DNA from: Plasmodium malariae
Lineage: Eukaryota; Apicomplexa; Aconoidasida; Haemosporida; Plasmodiidae
Assembly (NCBI RefSeq): GCF_900090045.1
Contig: NC_041787.1
Span: 1,756,001 to 1,820,000, forward strand
DNA: 64,000 nucleotides
Reading direction: 5' to 3'
A program made the translations under genes and the position numbers. Under the pieces are notes generated by a model. It did no database searches. It worked only from the letters and a program-made list of their open reading frames with translations, and was not told where the DNA came from. Below, piece by piece: positions 10,450 to 22,000 of the stretch; the first letter of the stretch is position 1, and the number at the start of each line of letters is the position of its first letter.

Positions 10450-11531
10450 GGCACTTCTGTTATATTAAGAGGGGTATTTTGCCCCGCCATTTTGATGATT
10501 AATTTATGCTTAAGTTTTTAAATTAAATAGCCATTTTAGTTACACCAGAGTTTGATCATACAGAATTTTTACTTTTATTCCTATTTTTATTCCCATTTTT
10601 ATTCCTATTTTTATTCCTATTTTTTTTTTTTTTTTTTTTTTTCTTTCCCATGCTGCCAATTCATATTTGTTTTAATTAAAATTATTTTCTGCCAAACTGC
10701 AAAAATTCGATTTTCCCCTCCATTAACAGTTTTTATTATTCAGAATTTGAATATTTATTTTCATAAATAAATTTTTTGTACCTTTATTAAATCGAATTCG
10801 TCCTGCAGTATCAAGGGGTCCTATGGTTACTTGGCTTAACATTCCTTTACAGCAGTATTAGCAGAGTTTGCAGTATTAGCAGCGTTTGCAGTATTAGTAG
10901 TGTTTGCAGTATTAGCAGCGTTTGCAGTATTAGCAGCGTTTGCAGTATTAGTAGTGTTTGCAGTATTAGTAGTGTTTGCAGTATTAGTAGTGTTTGCAGT
11001 ATTAGTAGTGTTTGCAGTATTAGCAGTGTTTGCAGTATTAGCAGTGTTTGCAGTATTAGCAGTGTTTGCAGTATTAGCAGTGTTTGCAGTATTAGCAGTG
11101 TTTGCAGTATTAGCAGTATGCGCATGTATATATATATGGATACACCTTGTACTCTTCTAAAATGGCGACTTACCCGCACCCCCAAAAGTTTGAATCATTT
11201 TTCTCGTATTAATAATTAGAATAGGGTTGGAGATTTTGGTTACCATGACAAGTGATAGGTGTACAAAAGCTGAACTTTTAATTTTTTTTGAAAAAAAAAA
11301 ATGCTATATATACAGAATGCGATAAGAAGATAACTTCATATGGAAGCATAACATAAATTTATTTACTTCTTTCAATTTATAAATAGGTCCATCAATATTA
11401 GGACGTTCGCATTTATTTAAAAGGGAGCAATTACCGCAAAATGTGCAAATTATTACTGCTAAATTATTCTTGATTTGCTTCTTTCTGTTCCTGTTTTGCT
11501 TCCTTTTTTTATCCTTCTCCCTATTGCGGGG
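9731..11531. other. Convergent 3' regions of the protease and capping-enzyme genes
   Basis: No confident gene. It contains A/T homopolymers (10418-10447 and 10621-10642) and the 18-bp array at 10852-11118. Two short exon-like frames were seen and not called: plus strand 9736 (MNTRTDALSEDEMKDWLG) and minus strand 10490 (MAGQNTPLNITEVP). Confidence 0.6.
10852..11118. repeat. 18-bp minisatellite, about 15 copies
   Basis: Unit GCAGTATTAGCAGTGTTT, with variants differing at two positions (AGTAGTG, AGCAGCG). It reads as LLILQT or AVFAVL repeats, but there is no start or splice context supporting translation. Confidence 0.95.
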
Positions 11532-12995
11532 TCATTTAGCTCTCCTATTCCTCACTATTTCCTTAATTAGCGAATCTATAGTTATGTTGTCAAGAATACT
11601 CTGGATGACCTTATTTAATGTTTTTATATCGTTCGGAATACTCTTATCGAATCGAATTTTTTGAGCTATCCATCCTCCTTCAATTCTTTCTTCACTAGAG
11701 TTATCATTTTTACATATGGAGTAAATATTTTTTGAAACATAATAGCATTCAATAATATAATGGGAAATTTTATTATTCATAGCTAATTCTAATAGTTCTT
11801 TATATACATCCCCATATGCTGCTAGATAACATTTGTAAGATGTTCTAACACCATTAATAGCTATAAACAATTCAAATTTATTAGGTAATTTATTTTCATC
11901 ATATACTGTTTCTATTCCAAAATCAACAGTATTCAAATTTAGTGGTTTCCACTTGAGTAGTTGATAAAAATTTCCAGTTATGTAGGGCGAGTGTAAAGGG
12001 GTAAATATAATACCATCTGATGTATGCGGTAATTTTTTTGCAATTTGTATTAAATCGCAAATTTGAGTAATTGAATAAAAATCTTTTAAGTAAATTTCAA
12101 AAGGGCAGTCCCACTCGTCCAATGTAGACTCCGTGTCTTGTTCAGAAGACTCCTCCAATGAACCCATACCATTTGCACCACTGCCGCTAGTACCACCATC
12201 GCAACGTGTATGTATTTGATCATCACTAATGCAAAGTATATTACTGTGTTCACCTCCACTACCGTTATCACTATCATCATCATCATCATGAACACTTTCC
12301 CTATGAATTTGAGTACTACTTTTAGTGTGCCGTGTAGAAATGTGTATAGAATTATTTATGTCTAAAGTACTTTCTCCTTTATCATTCATTTTGATAGTAT
12401 ATGAAATACATTTTCTTTTGTTAACGTTTAGAGAGTCGTTTAACGATTCAACTGGATCCTCCGATGTAACAATATTTGACTGAACTTTTTTTTTATATAA
12501 TTTCAAAGGAGTTATAACATAATTATATGCATTCGTTAATCTTTCTAAATAGGAAAGATTTGTTATATCTTTCCTTTGTATAAATAGTGCATCATAAATT
12601 AAATACACTACTTTCTTTTGTTCAATTCCTTTTTTTATATTAAATATTGTATCTTCAACAAGTTCCCCATCTAATAAAGTGAGTTGTTGCTTTATTTTTA
12701 AATCTTCGATGGTTGGTATGTGCATATCATTTTTAAAAATTTCATAATTTCTATCAATTAAAAATGTTGTATTTGAAGCTATGAATAAAAAATAACGAAC
12801 ACCATCTGTCTTTTCACATATTAAATATTCCTTATTAAATAAATTTTTTATATTATGCTTTGTTAGAGATACTGGATTACTACCTGGAAAGCCATTTCTT
12901 TTCCATTTCAACATTTCGTTGATTTTTGATCGAATTTTTTCCTTCACAAATTCGTTTTCTATTTTTTCCCCCGGACGGTAAATGCTGCTTATCAT
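11532..12995 (-). CDS. PGT1: mRNA-capping enzyme, guanylyltransferase subunit
   Basis: Transfers GMP from GTP to the 5' diphosphate end of nuclear pre-mRNA, via a covalent lysyl-GMP intermediate. One exon of 487 residues from ATG at 12995; the in-frame GTG six bases upstream is not used. All nucleotidyltransferase motifs are seen: motif I EKTDG with the nucleophile Lys62, motif III at FLIDRNYEIF, IIIa at LIYDALF, DGELVE near 109-114, motif IV SDGIIFTP near 326-333, motif V LLKWKP near 346-351, and motif VI IRFDKSIPN near 447. The domain is full length but carries an acidic, Ser/Gly-rich insertion of about 120 residues (around 175-295) before motif IV. No triphosphatase domain is fused. This agrees with the separate triphosphatase and guanylyltransferase subunits known from Plasmodium and fungi. 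Confidence 0.95.
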   Translation of the reverse strand: MISSIYRPGEKIENEFVKEKIRSKINEMLKWKRNGFPGSNPVSLTKHNIKNLFNKEYLICEKTDGVRYFLFIASNTTFLIDRNYEIFKNDMHIPTIEDLKIKQQLTLLDGELVEDTIFNIKKGIEQKKVVYLIYDALFIQRKDITNLSYLERLTNAYNYVITPLKLYKKKVQSNIVTSEDPVESLNDSLNVNKRKCISYTIKMNDKGESTLDINNSIHISTRHTKSSTQIHRESVHDDDDDSDNGSGGEHSNILCISDDQIHTRCDGGTSGSGANGMGSLEESSEQDTESTLDEWDCPFEIYLKDFYSITQICDLIQIAKKLPHTSDGIIFTPLHSPYITGNFYQLLKWKPLNLNTVDFGIETVYDENKLPNKFELFIAINGVRTSYKCYLAAYGDVYKELLELAMNNKISHYIIECYYVSKNIYSICKNDNSSEERIEGGWIAQKIRFDKSIPNDIKTLNKVIQSILDNITIDSLIKEIVRNRRAK

Positions 12996-13451
12996 TCTCA
13001 CTTGTCGGAAAAGGAAAAAAAAGGAAGAAAATAAAATTACAGAAAAGGAAAATATTACAAATATTTAAATCGTAAATATTGCAACTGGGCACATTTGCAT
13101 TTCGCTACGCTTGCTGATCCTTCTGCTCCTTCCTTTACTCCTTTGTTTAATTAATGGGTATCTCATTAAGTTTTCCAATAAGGTCATATATATGTTATAT
13201 CCTTATAAGCTTTCCAAACTCAGCCAATTTTGTTTTTCCCTTTTTGATAACACTTTACCGCTTTTTTCTAATCTCACCCTCTCTTTTATTTTTAAAATAT
13301 CGTATGGACTTCTTCATATTTTTTCCTCCTCTTCACAAATTTAATACTAAATTATAAGCATACAGATGTCTTTCTACACTTTGTCAAATAGAGAAATATT
13401 TATATACTTTTTCAGATGGATTTATTATTTTATTATTTTTTTTTTTTTAAA

Positions 13452-13968
13452 ATGGACCACCAGGTTGATTTTGCATCAAATGATCAAGCATTCGTCGATA
13501 TGAGGGTGTAAGTACCTGCACGTGATCTTGTATATATAAATATATATATGCATATACATATTGATACGCATGTGCATACAGGTATATGTCTATATGTATG
13601 TTTCTTGCGCGTGTTTTATAGGCCAACTTTGCCTGCACAATTATGCTTTATGCCAGTTTGATGAAACACACGTATCATTCAAATTCACCATACATCAATG
13701 AATATTCAACAGTTCGAGATTTACATTGAACATTAAACACTGAACATTTTCAGTGTAAAGAAAGGACAGCTTGGTTCAGTTTTGTTGCTAGTGTTTCCCT
13801 TGTTCATATAAGTTACTTAATATTTACTCCTTTTTTTTTTTTTTTGCGTTTATTATAGTTCTACCAACTGGTGTACCATTTGCGTTTTACATTTCATTCT
13901 GCAAATATATACATACATACATATACATATACATATACATATGCATATTCGTATACAATTTTAATTAA
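13452..13968 (+). CDS. Candidate small membrane protein, possibly Asterix/UPF0139-like (splicing unresolved)
   Basis: Four exon-like pieces lie in the divergent gap between the capping enzyme and the ABC1 kinase. They are 13452-13505 (MDHQVDFASNDQAFVDMR), 13622-13671 (ANFACTIMLYASLMKH), 13754-13811 (CKERTAWFSFVASVSLVHI) and 13859-13968 (ILPTGVPFAFYISFCKYI, then a microsatellite-encoded tail and stop). The pattern of a TM segment ending in M-K, a short polar turn, then A-W and a second TM segment resembles the WDR83OS/Asterix family, a subunit of the ER PAT chaperone complex. The phase does not match between pieces 2 and 3 with canonical sites. An alternative using the stronger GTAAGT donor at 13508 keeps phase throughout but loses the first membrane segment. 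The gene is likely; the exact protein is not established. Confidence 0.38.
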
Positions 13969-16061
13969 ATTTCAAGTATAATTTTAAAAACAAAAAGGTG
14001 CCTATTAAAAACATATTTTAAAGTTTTGCCGGTTTTTCCGGTTTTTCCTGTTTTGCCTGTTTTGCCTGTTTTGCCTGTTTGCCTGTTCGTTTGTTCGTTT
14101 GTTCGTTCGTTCTTTGTTTTTTGAATTTATTTTTATGGCCCTTTAAAATACGGCGTGTGAAAAATTCTATAAAAATAAAATAAAAATATAATGGTATAAG
14201 TATTTGTATATGTATATCCTTGCGTTCATACTGTATTATGCTGCATTTTGTTTGTTATTAATAGGGTTTATATATAAAAAAAAAAAGGGAATAATGTAGA
14301 AAGCATATTTAACAAAAATTAGATAATCGTACTACTGGTAACATGAAAAAAATTTTTTTACGAATGCATCCATATGAGTGTACATCCTCTAGAACGTACA
14401 TCCATATATACATACCCACTTATACATTTTTATTTTTATTTTATGCCAAGTTTAAGAAAGGTTATAAAATGCCACATTCATTTTCATGTTCAGGAATATA
14501 ACAGCAGATATGTTTTTTCCTTTCCGAAGAATAAAGATTAATAAAACTTATTTTGATGATATACTTACAAACATATATCTTTGTAAGAATTTTACACAAA
14601 TATTTTTTAATTGAATAAAAGATAAATATTTGACCTTTTTTTTACAGAAAACACGTGAAAAAAGGAAAAACAAATTTTATGTAATTAAAAGGTTCATTAC
14701 GATTGTGCGTTCATATATGTATATATTATTTTTTTTTTTTTTTTGTCATACATTTATTTATATATATATATGTATATATGTATATATATTTATTTATAAA
14801 ATAAGAGATAAAAAGTACTATACTTTGTCTGCGTAAATATGATGCATGCTTTTTTGAATTGGCCATTTACACATAGCATGTACGTATGTATGTATATACA
14901 TACTTGTATGTGTGCTTACTTGTTGCTTTTTTTCAATAGTATTTATATGACTTTTTAACTTAGATTTGTTATTACACTACCTTGCCATACGTGATGTAGA
15001 AGCTTTTTTGGAAACTCCGAATAGTTTTGATTAACACATATATTTCTTGATAATTTTTTTTTTTTTTTTTTTTTTTATATTCCTCTTTTTGTTTTAATTT
15101 ATTGTACACTTACCGCTATATGTGTTTTATTCTTTGAATAAAATCTGGTGTGTTTTACATATTAATAAAAAGTACTTACTAATTTTTGTTTTTTTCTTTA
15201 TTCATTAACTGTATTTATTTGTTTTTTATCCGTAAATTTGTGATATGTTATGTGTATATATGACATAATATTGTAACGCTTGTTCATTTGGTATATTTTT
15301 ACATCAAGGGCTGAAATTTGTGTATTATATTTTCGTTTTACTGTTTCATTTTTCTTTTTAAAACGAAAAAAAATGTATGTCTATTAATATACATACATGT
15401 ACACGTACATATACATATATGTAAATATATGTTTGTTTGTATGTATGTATGTTTGTGTGTACGTTTGTATGTACGTTTGTATGTACGTTTGTATGTATGT
15501 TAGTATGTATGTTAGTATGTATGTTAGTATGTATGTATGTTTGTATGTATGTATGTTTGTATGTATGTATGTTTGTATGTATGTATGTTTGTTTATTTGT
15601 TTTTCTTTTTTTAAAGGGCACCATATTATGCTGCTTTAATTGACATGTTCGATTACGTTTTATAATTTAAAGAAGTTGCAAGGTTTTTTTTCCCTTTCTT
15701 TTATTTTTTTCTTTTTCCTTTGCTTTTTTTTTTGTTCTCATTTTACCTTATCGCTCTTTATTTTTTAACGTAACATACACACATATATATAATAAGTGTG
15801 TATGTATATATATGTATTATGTACATGCGCATATGTACGTGTGTGTCCATTTCAAATGGACATATAGTTTGTAATGACTTTGTATTTCTATCCTTTTCTA
15901 TTTTCACATGTTAACATCATAAATAATAATAAATGAAAAGTATGTTGCGTATGTGTGTGTTTCTTTTCTTTTTTTCTTTCCTTTAAAAAATTGAACAAAT
16001 CTATTTGCATTCATTTTACTGAAAGAGAGTGATTTGACGAATTTACGTAGGACAGGATAAA
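13969..16061. other. A+T-rich promoter region upstream of the ABC1 kinase
   Basis: No supported gene. It holds a GCCTGTTTT repeat at about 14030-14110, poly-T tracts (14729-14745, 15054-15077) and a TATGTTTG-type array at 15430-15600. Long His/Thr/Tyr/Val frames on either strand come from the array. Confidence 0.6.
15430..15601. repeat. TGTATGTATGTT-type array
   Basis: Degenerate tandem array of TATG/TTTG/TACG tetranucleotides, partly ordered as 12-base units. Non-coding. Confidence 0.9.
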
Positions 16062-19000
16062 ATGAATCAATATGAACAATGGAATCGTAGAATTCGGGTA
16101 TGTGTGAAAGGATGTACAGCAAAGATGTAAGATATGACAAAGATAGCAGCGATGGAAGGGATAACAAACGAGAGAAAAAAATAGAAAAGAAAAAAAAATG
16201 TTTTAATGGGGGATTATACAAGAGTTAAAAATACTTATCAATATGGCTCAAAACGCGTGCTGAGTATTGTCGATTTATTTTCCTTTTGTTAAAATGTTGC
16301 TCATATGTATGTACATACGTGTATATATATATATATATTTGTATTTATATTTATATATATATATTTATTCATTTATCTGTTCATTTGTTTATTTTTTTTT
16401 TTTATTTTTTTTTTTTTTGTTCGCTTTTGTTAGACCATTTGGTACTGCAGCAGTTTATACGTTGAGTACAAAAATGCGCTCAGAAAATCGAGGAAACTAC
16501 CGGTGGAAAAAAAAACGGAGTACTGGGAAAAGAAACATGAAGAATTTGCTACGAAGATGTTAAATAATATTTACGAACTCCGGGGTGAGTAAAAAAAGAG
16601 AAATGGAAAGAGAAATGGAAATAGAAATAGAAATAGAAATAGAAGGAGAAATAGAAAGAGAGAGAGAATGAAAAAGAGGAGAGAGCAAGAACATTCATGC
16701 ATAATTACAACCCGTGTGCATGTGCTTGAACATAAATGTACATTCATGTGAGCAACATAAGACATCCATGGTATTAATTCACCCAGTAGTACACGAATAA
16801 ATATGAATTTCCTTAACATTTTAACAGGCTGGTGGGTTAAGGTAGGTCAATTTTTAAGTACTCAGGAAAATATCATGCCCGTGGCATATATAGAGAAGTT
16901 TACCAAATTGCAGGACATGATGCCTACGTCCTCATTTGACAAAATAGAAGCGATTTTGAAAAAGGAACTAGGTGAGTATATTATAGTTTCATTTTCCCTT
17001 ACGTTTGCGAATTTTGGTCCATCATATATAGTTCCACCGTATATAGTTCCTCCGTATATAGTTCTACCATATATGGTTTTACCATATTTAGTTCTACCTT
17101 ATCTAGGTGTTCTACATTCTGTTCTGCATTTTGTTCTACATTCTGTTCTACATTCTGTTCTACATTTTGTTCTACATTTTGTTCTACATTCTGTTCTACA
17201 TTTTATCCTGTTTCATTTTATCCTGTTTCATTTTACCCTGCCTCATTTTATCGCGTCTAACTTTTTGAACATCGAGCTGGTGCTTACGTGTGCGACAACC
17301 CACATCACGTATAGCTAGTTTATATTATGCCTTAATGAACGCATTTTAATTTAATTTTATTCTATTTTATTTTTTTTTTAACAAAACTAGGAAATATATA
17401 TGACATATTCGAGAATATTGATAAGGAGCCGCTGGCCAGTGCTTCCATAGGGCAGGTGCATAAAGCCAAGTTAAAAAAATACGAAAAAGATATAAACACT
17501 ATGAGTGAACAAGATATAAATAGAAACGATTATAATGTTATAGTAAAAATCCAACATGAAGGAATAGATCAATTTTTATCTTCTGATATAAATACACTAA
17601 AAAAGGTTTCTTGGGCATTTGGATTAATTGATAAAAATTTCTATTTTACTGATTTTATTGATGAATGGCAAGATTCTGCATCTAGAGAATTAAATTATAA
17701 ATATGAATTATATCATCAACTATTAGCTTATAATACTTTTAAAAAATCTAAAATTCCATTAAAGATACCCAAAATATATTGTGCTTATACAACGTCTAAA
17801 GTGTTAGTAATGGAATATATTAAAGGATTTAAAATTACAGACATAAATTCGATCAAAAAATATAATGTCGATGCGTATGATTTGGTTTATAAAATCATCG
17901 ATTATTTCGCTTATCAAATTCATAATGATGGTTTCTTTCATGGGGATCCGCACCCGGGAAACATACTCGTTATGATTGAGGATGCGGGAAAAAAGGAGAA
18001 GAGTCGGGCGAGAAGCAATAAAAGGAACAGAAGCGTTCATAGGAAGAGAAGTGATAACAGGAAGAGAAGTGCTAACAGGAAGAAAAGTGCTAACAGGAAA
18101 AGATACACAGATGGAAATTGTCAAACGGGGAACTATTCTGGTGAACAGCCGATTAACATACGAAATGATAGGGTTAACGAGGGTAAACATGTAAACAATA
18201 GTATATATAGTAGTAAAGAAAATGTTAGCATTACAGAAAATGATAGTGTGCATAACAATTCTTTAGGTGCTGTTTCTAATGCATCTATCGAAGAATTTAT
18301 AGATTCTAGATACAACATTGCCAAGATGAAAAGTATTTCAAGTAATACAACGAATAATGTACTTCATAAATCTTGTAGTTTTGTAGACTATACTACTAAT
18401 AAGAAAAAGGAAAGTCTATCTAATAAAGTATTAAAAGAAGATTATGATTTTGTTATAAATGAAAATATCAATGGTCAAGGGTCCATAAGAAAATGTATAT
18501 CAAAATCCGACGAGTGCATTTCGTCTTCAAAAGCTACAGGGGATACGACGTTCACACAAGCACAAAATAAAAAAGAGAACGAACGAAATTTAACAAAATT
18601 GGTTGAACATGCGCGTGGCAGCCTTCTACACACAGAGCAAAATTTGTTCCCCGAAAGTATCGATGATTTAACAGAGAAGGGGGAAGAAGGAGCAGCAGGG
18701 AAAGACGCAGTAGTAGGAGCAAATGGAGCAGTAGGAGAAGACGAAGCAACGGGGGAAGACACTGTAGCAGGGGCAGAGGCAGAGGAAGAAGAAGGGGATA
18801 GGGTGAAAATTGGATCAAGTAAATTCGTACCTGTTATAATCGATTGGGGGTTGATAAAGCAATTGGATGGAGTGATGAAACTAGCTTTCTGCAAATTGGT
18901 GTACAGTATCAACTGCATGAACGTGTTAAATATAATCGAGGCGTTTGAGGATATGGGTTTTTGCTTTAAGGAAAATTTTACGTATGACCCAGAAATATAT

Positions 19001-22000
19001 ATAGAGAATTTGAAAAATTTTTTTTTTAAAAAGTTAGAAGAGTCGAAAAGCAAAGGAAACGATGGAGTTAAAGAAGATGTTAATGATAATGAAGAACCAA
19101 ATAAGCATAAAAATGTAGACATGTTGAGAAATATTGATAAAAAGGATGTTTATGATAAAAACCCTATAAGTGATGTACCTAAAGATATCATATTTTTTAT
19201 GCGTGTTGCTTCTTTATTACATGGATTATGTACACAAATGGATGTTAAAATAAATTATTTAAGTATCTTTTCAAGAAGAGCAAAAGAAGCATTAGAAAAA
19301 ATTTACAAGCCTATGAATAAATCGATATATACTATTCCTATTGATAAGATACCCAATTCGTTTTTAGAAAAAAGAATACATAATTTATTAAAAAAATTAT
19401 ATGAACAGAAAAAAATATTAGGATGCCAGGTAGCTATTATACATAATAAGAAAATTGTTGTTGATACATGTGTTGGTATCACAAGTACTATTGATAAAAG
19501 ACCTATAACAAGGCATTCCTTGTTTAATGGTTATTCTTTAAATAAAGTGATTTTAACCATTGCCTTAATTCATCTTATTTCGAATTCTGTAAATGAACAT
19601 CATTCCATGGATAGTATACCTTTAAATCTTGATAAAAAGAAAAAAATAAATCAGCAAGATGCGAAAGATGATATAATAAAAAAGGAAGTAAACTCAACCA
19701 AAGAAGAGGAAGAAAAAGTAAATGATCACAGCGTATATGTGAGTGAACAAATTAGAAACATTAACAAAATAGAGAATGACTATTTTGTTACAGTAACAAA
19801 GGACAACTTGTATTTTCAAGATTCACAATACAAGGGAAAGGGCAATAGGGGCGTTACAGCGCATGCAAACACGGAAGGCATTGATGAAGATATTGATGCC
19901 CATGCTTGTGCAGTTGCAACGAGCTCTATCGCCTCTGGTGGAGTTTCTAACCCTGAGAATAATAATCATATGGACGATGGACTCATGGATGTGCGTAGTC
20001 TAAACAACTACAGCAGCATATATGGAAAGAATAACAACTACAGTAGATACTGCAGAAATTTCAACTGTAGTGAGAGCAGCAGCGGGGGGGAGGGAAGTGG
20101 AAAGGCAGGAACTATTTTTGAACTCGGAAGGAAGAAAAAGATGAGCAAGAGTGGAAGAAACAATGATAGCAGTTGTGGAAGAAACAATGATAGCAGTTGT
20201 GGAAGCAATAATGTAAGCAACTCTGGGAGCAACAACTCAAACTCTCAGGACAAAGACCATGTAAGAGGAAATTATCTGTTCTCGGAAAATTTCATTAAAG
20301 ATATCGAGTCAAAGCAGATAGAGAATTTTAAAAACATGATTAACGAATATATATGTAATTACTGGGATGGATTTATTTGTAATAATAAAAAAAATATAAC
20401 AATAAAGGATGTACTGACTTTGAAGTGTTTCATTAGAAAACCTTTTCATGACAAAATAACTTTAAGCAAGTTTATAGATTATGAACAGATGATTAACATG
20501 ATAGAAAATTCGAAAAATTATAATGTAACAAATAAATCAAAAAAGTATGGGGAATATTTATATTTAATTGATACGTATATTATTTCAGAAATCATTCGTA
20601 GTATATCTGGATTAAAGTATTATGAGTATATATACAAATATATTATAAAACCTTTAAATCTAAATGAAGAAATGTTTATTCCTATCCCTTCCTATTTGTT
20701 AAAGAAGAACGAAGAAGAATTAAAAAAAAGGAACAATAATGGTAATTGCAATAGTAATAGTAACAACAGTAATAATTATTATAGTAATCATAATAATTAT
20801 AGTAATCATAATAATTATAGTAATAATAATTATTATAGTAATAATAATTATTATAGTAATAATAACACAAATGCTAACAAAAGGGGGAAAACATTTCTTA
20901 AAAGTAAAAAACAGTCTGCACCTAAGGACAGTGCTCATAACTTTAACAGTAATGAGTTCCTGTCAACTTCGTTCGTGTCGAGGAAAAACAAAAAGTTAAA
21001 CGGTGCTTCCAGTGCACATAACGCACCTAACCCGACTAGTGGCATATTTGATGATAAGCATTATATTGTTTTTAGAGGTTATATGAAGAAGGAAAATAAT
21101 ATATTGATAAATAAATATGAAAGTAAAAAAAAAAATGTTGCTCCTAATGAATCCAAGACAATCAACAGGAGAACCATAAGTGTGGAGGTTTGTTTCTCGT
21201 CCAGAAAAAATATTTATCATGATAGCAATAAAAGTGTTATGAAGCACAGCAGCGTTGTTAAGGGTAAAATGTTTTCCACGGGTATGTTCGACTCCACAAG
21301 GGGGATCTTATCCCAGGGCATGAGGTACAGGGGAAAGGCAAAGAAGGATAAAGAAGCGAAGGAGAAGGATAAAGAGCAGAATGAGAAGGATAAAGAAGCG
21401 AAGGAGAAGGATAAAGAAGCGAAGGAGAAGGATAAAGAGCAGAATGAGAAGGATAAAGAGCAAAATGAGAAGGATAAAGAGCAGAATGAGAAGGATAAAG
21501 AGCAGAATGAGAAGGATAAAGAGCAGAATGAGAAGGATAAAGAGCAGAATGAGAAGGATAAAGAAGCGAAGGAGAAAGATAAAGAAACGAAGGAGAAGGA
21601 TAAAGAAGCGAAGGAAAAGGATAAAGAAGCGAAGGAGAAGGATAAAGAGCAGAATGAGAAGGATAAAGAAGCGAAGGAGAAGGATAAAGAATCAAAGGAG
21701 AAGGATAAAGACTTAGCTGGGAACAATACTTCCCAGAAAGATGTAGTTCAGAATAACACTACCGAGAAAAGCAGAGTGAACATTCTGGTGAATAACAAAA
21801 ACGTGGAAGATGCATGTAACAAAACGAAATTTACCTCGAACAAGGGGCTGGAAAGCAGCCTAAAGAATAGAGAAATGATTAGTTTTAAAAGTAGGTTTTT
21901 AAATCATGTAGACATTTTAAAAGTGAAGACGAAAAAAATCAATGATTCTATAAAAAATATGTATGAGAATAATGAGAATACCTTTTTAAGAAATTTTTTT

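Noticed and set aside
10308..10490. Minus-strand frame MAGQNTPLNITEVP... through a poly-Phe run, reminiscent of a prefoldin-5 start
   Set aside because: The similarity is limited to a few residues (NITE) and the downstream sequence is not prefoldin-like.
21217..21726. Ser/Phe/Leu frames on the minus strand
   Set aside because: Antisense of the 21-bp KEKDKE repeat in the ABC1 gene.
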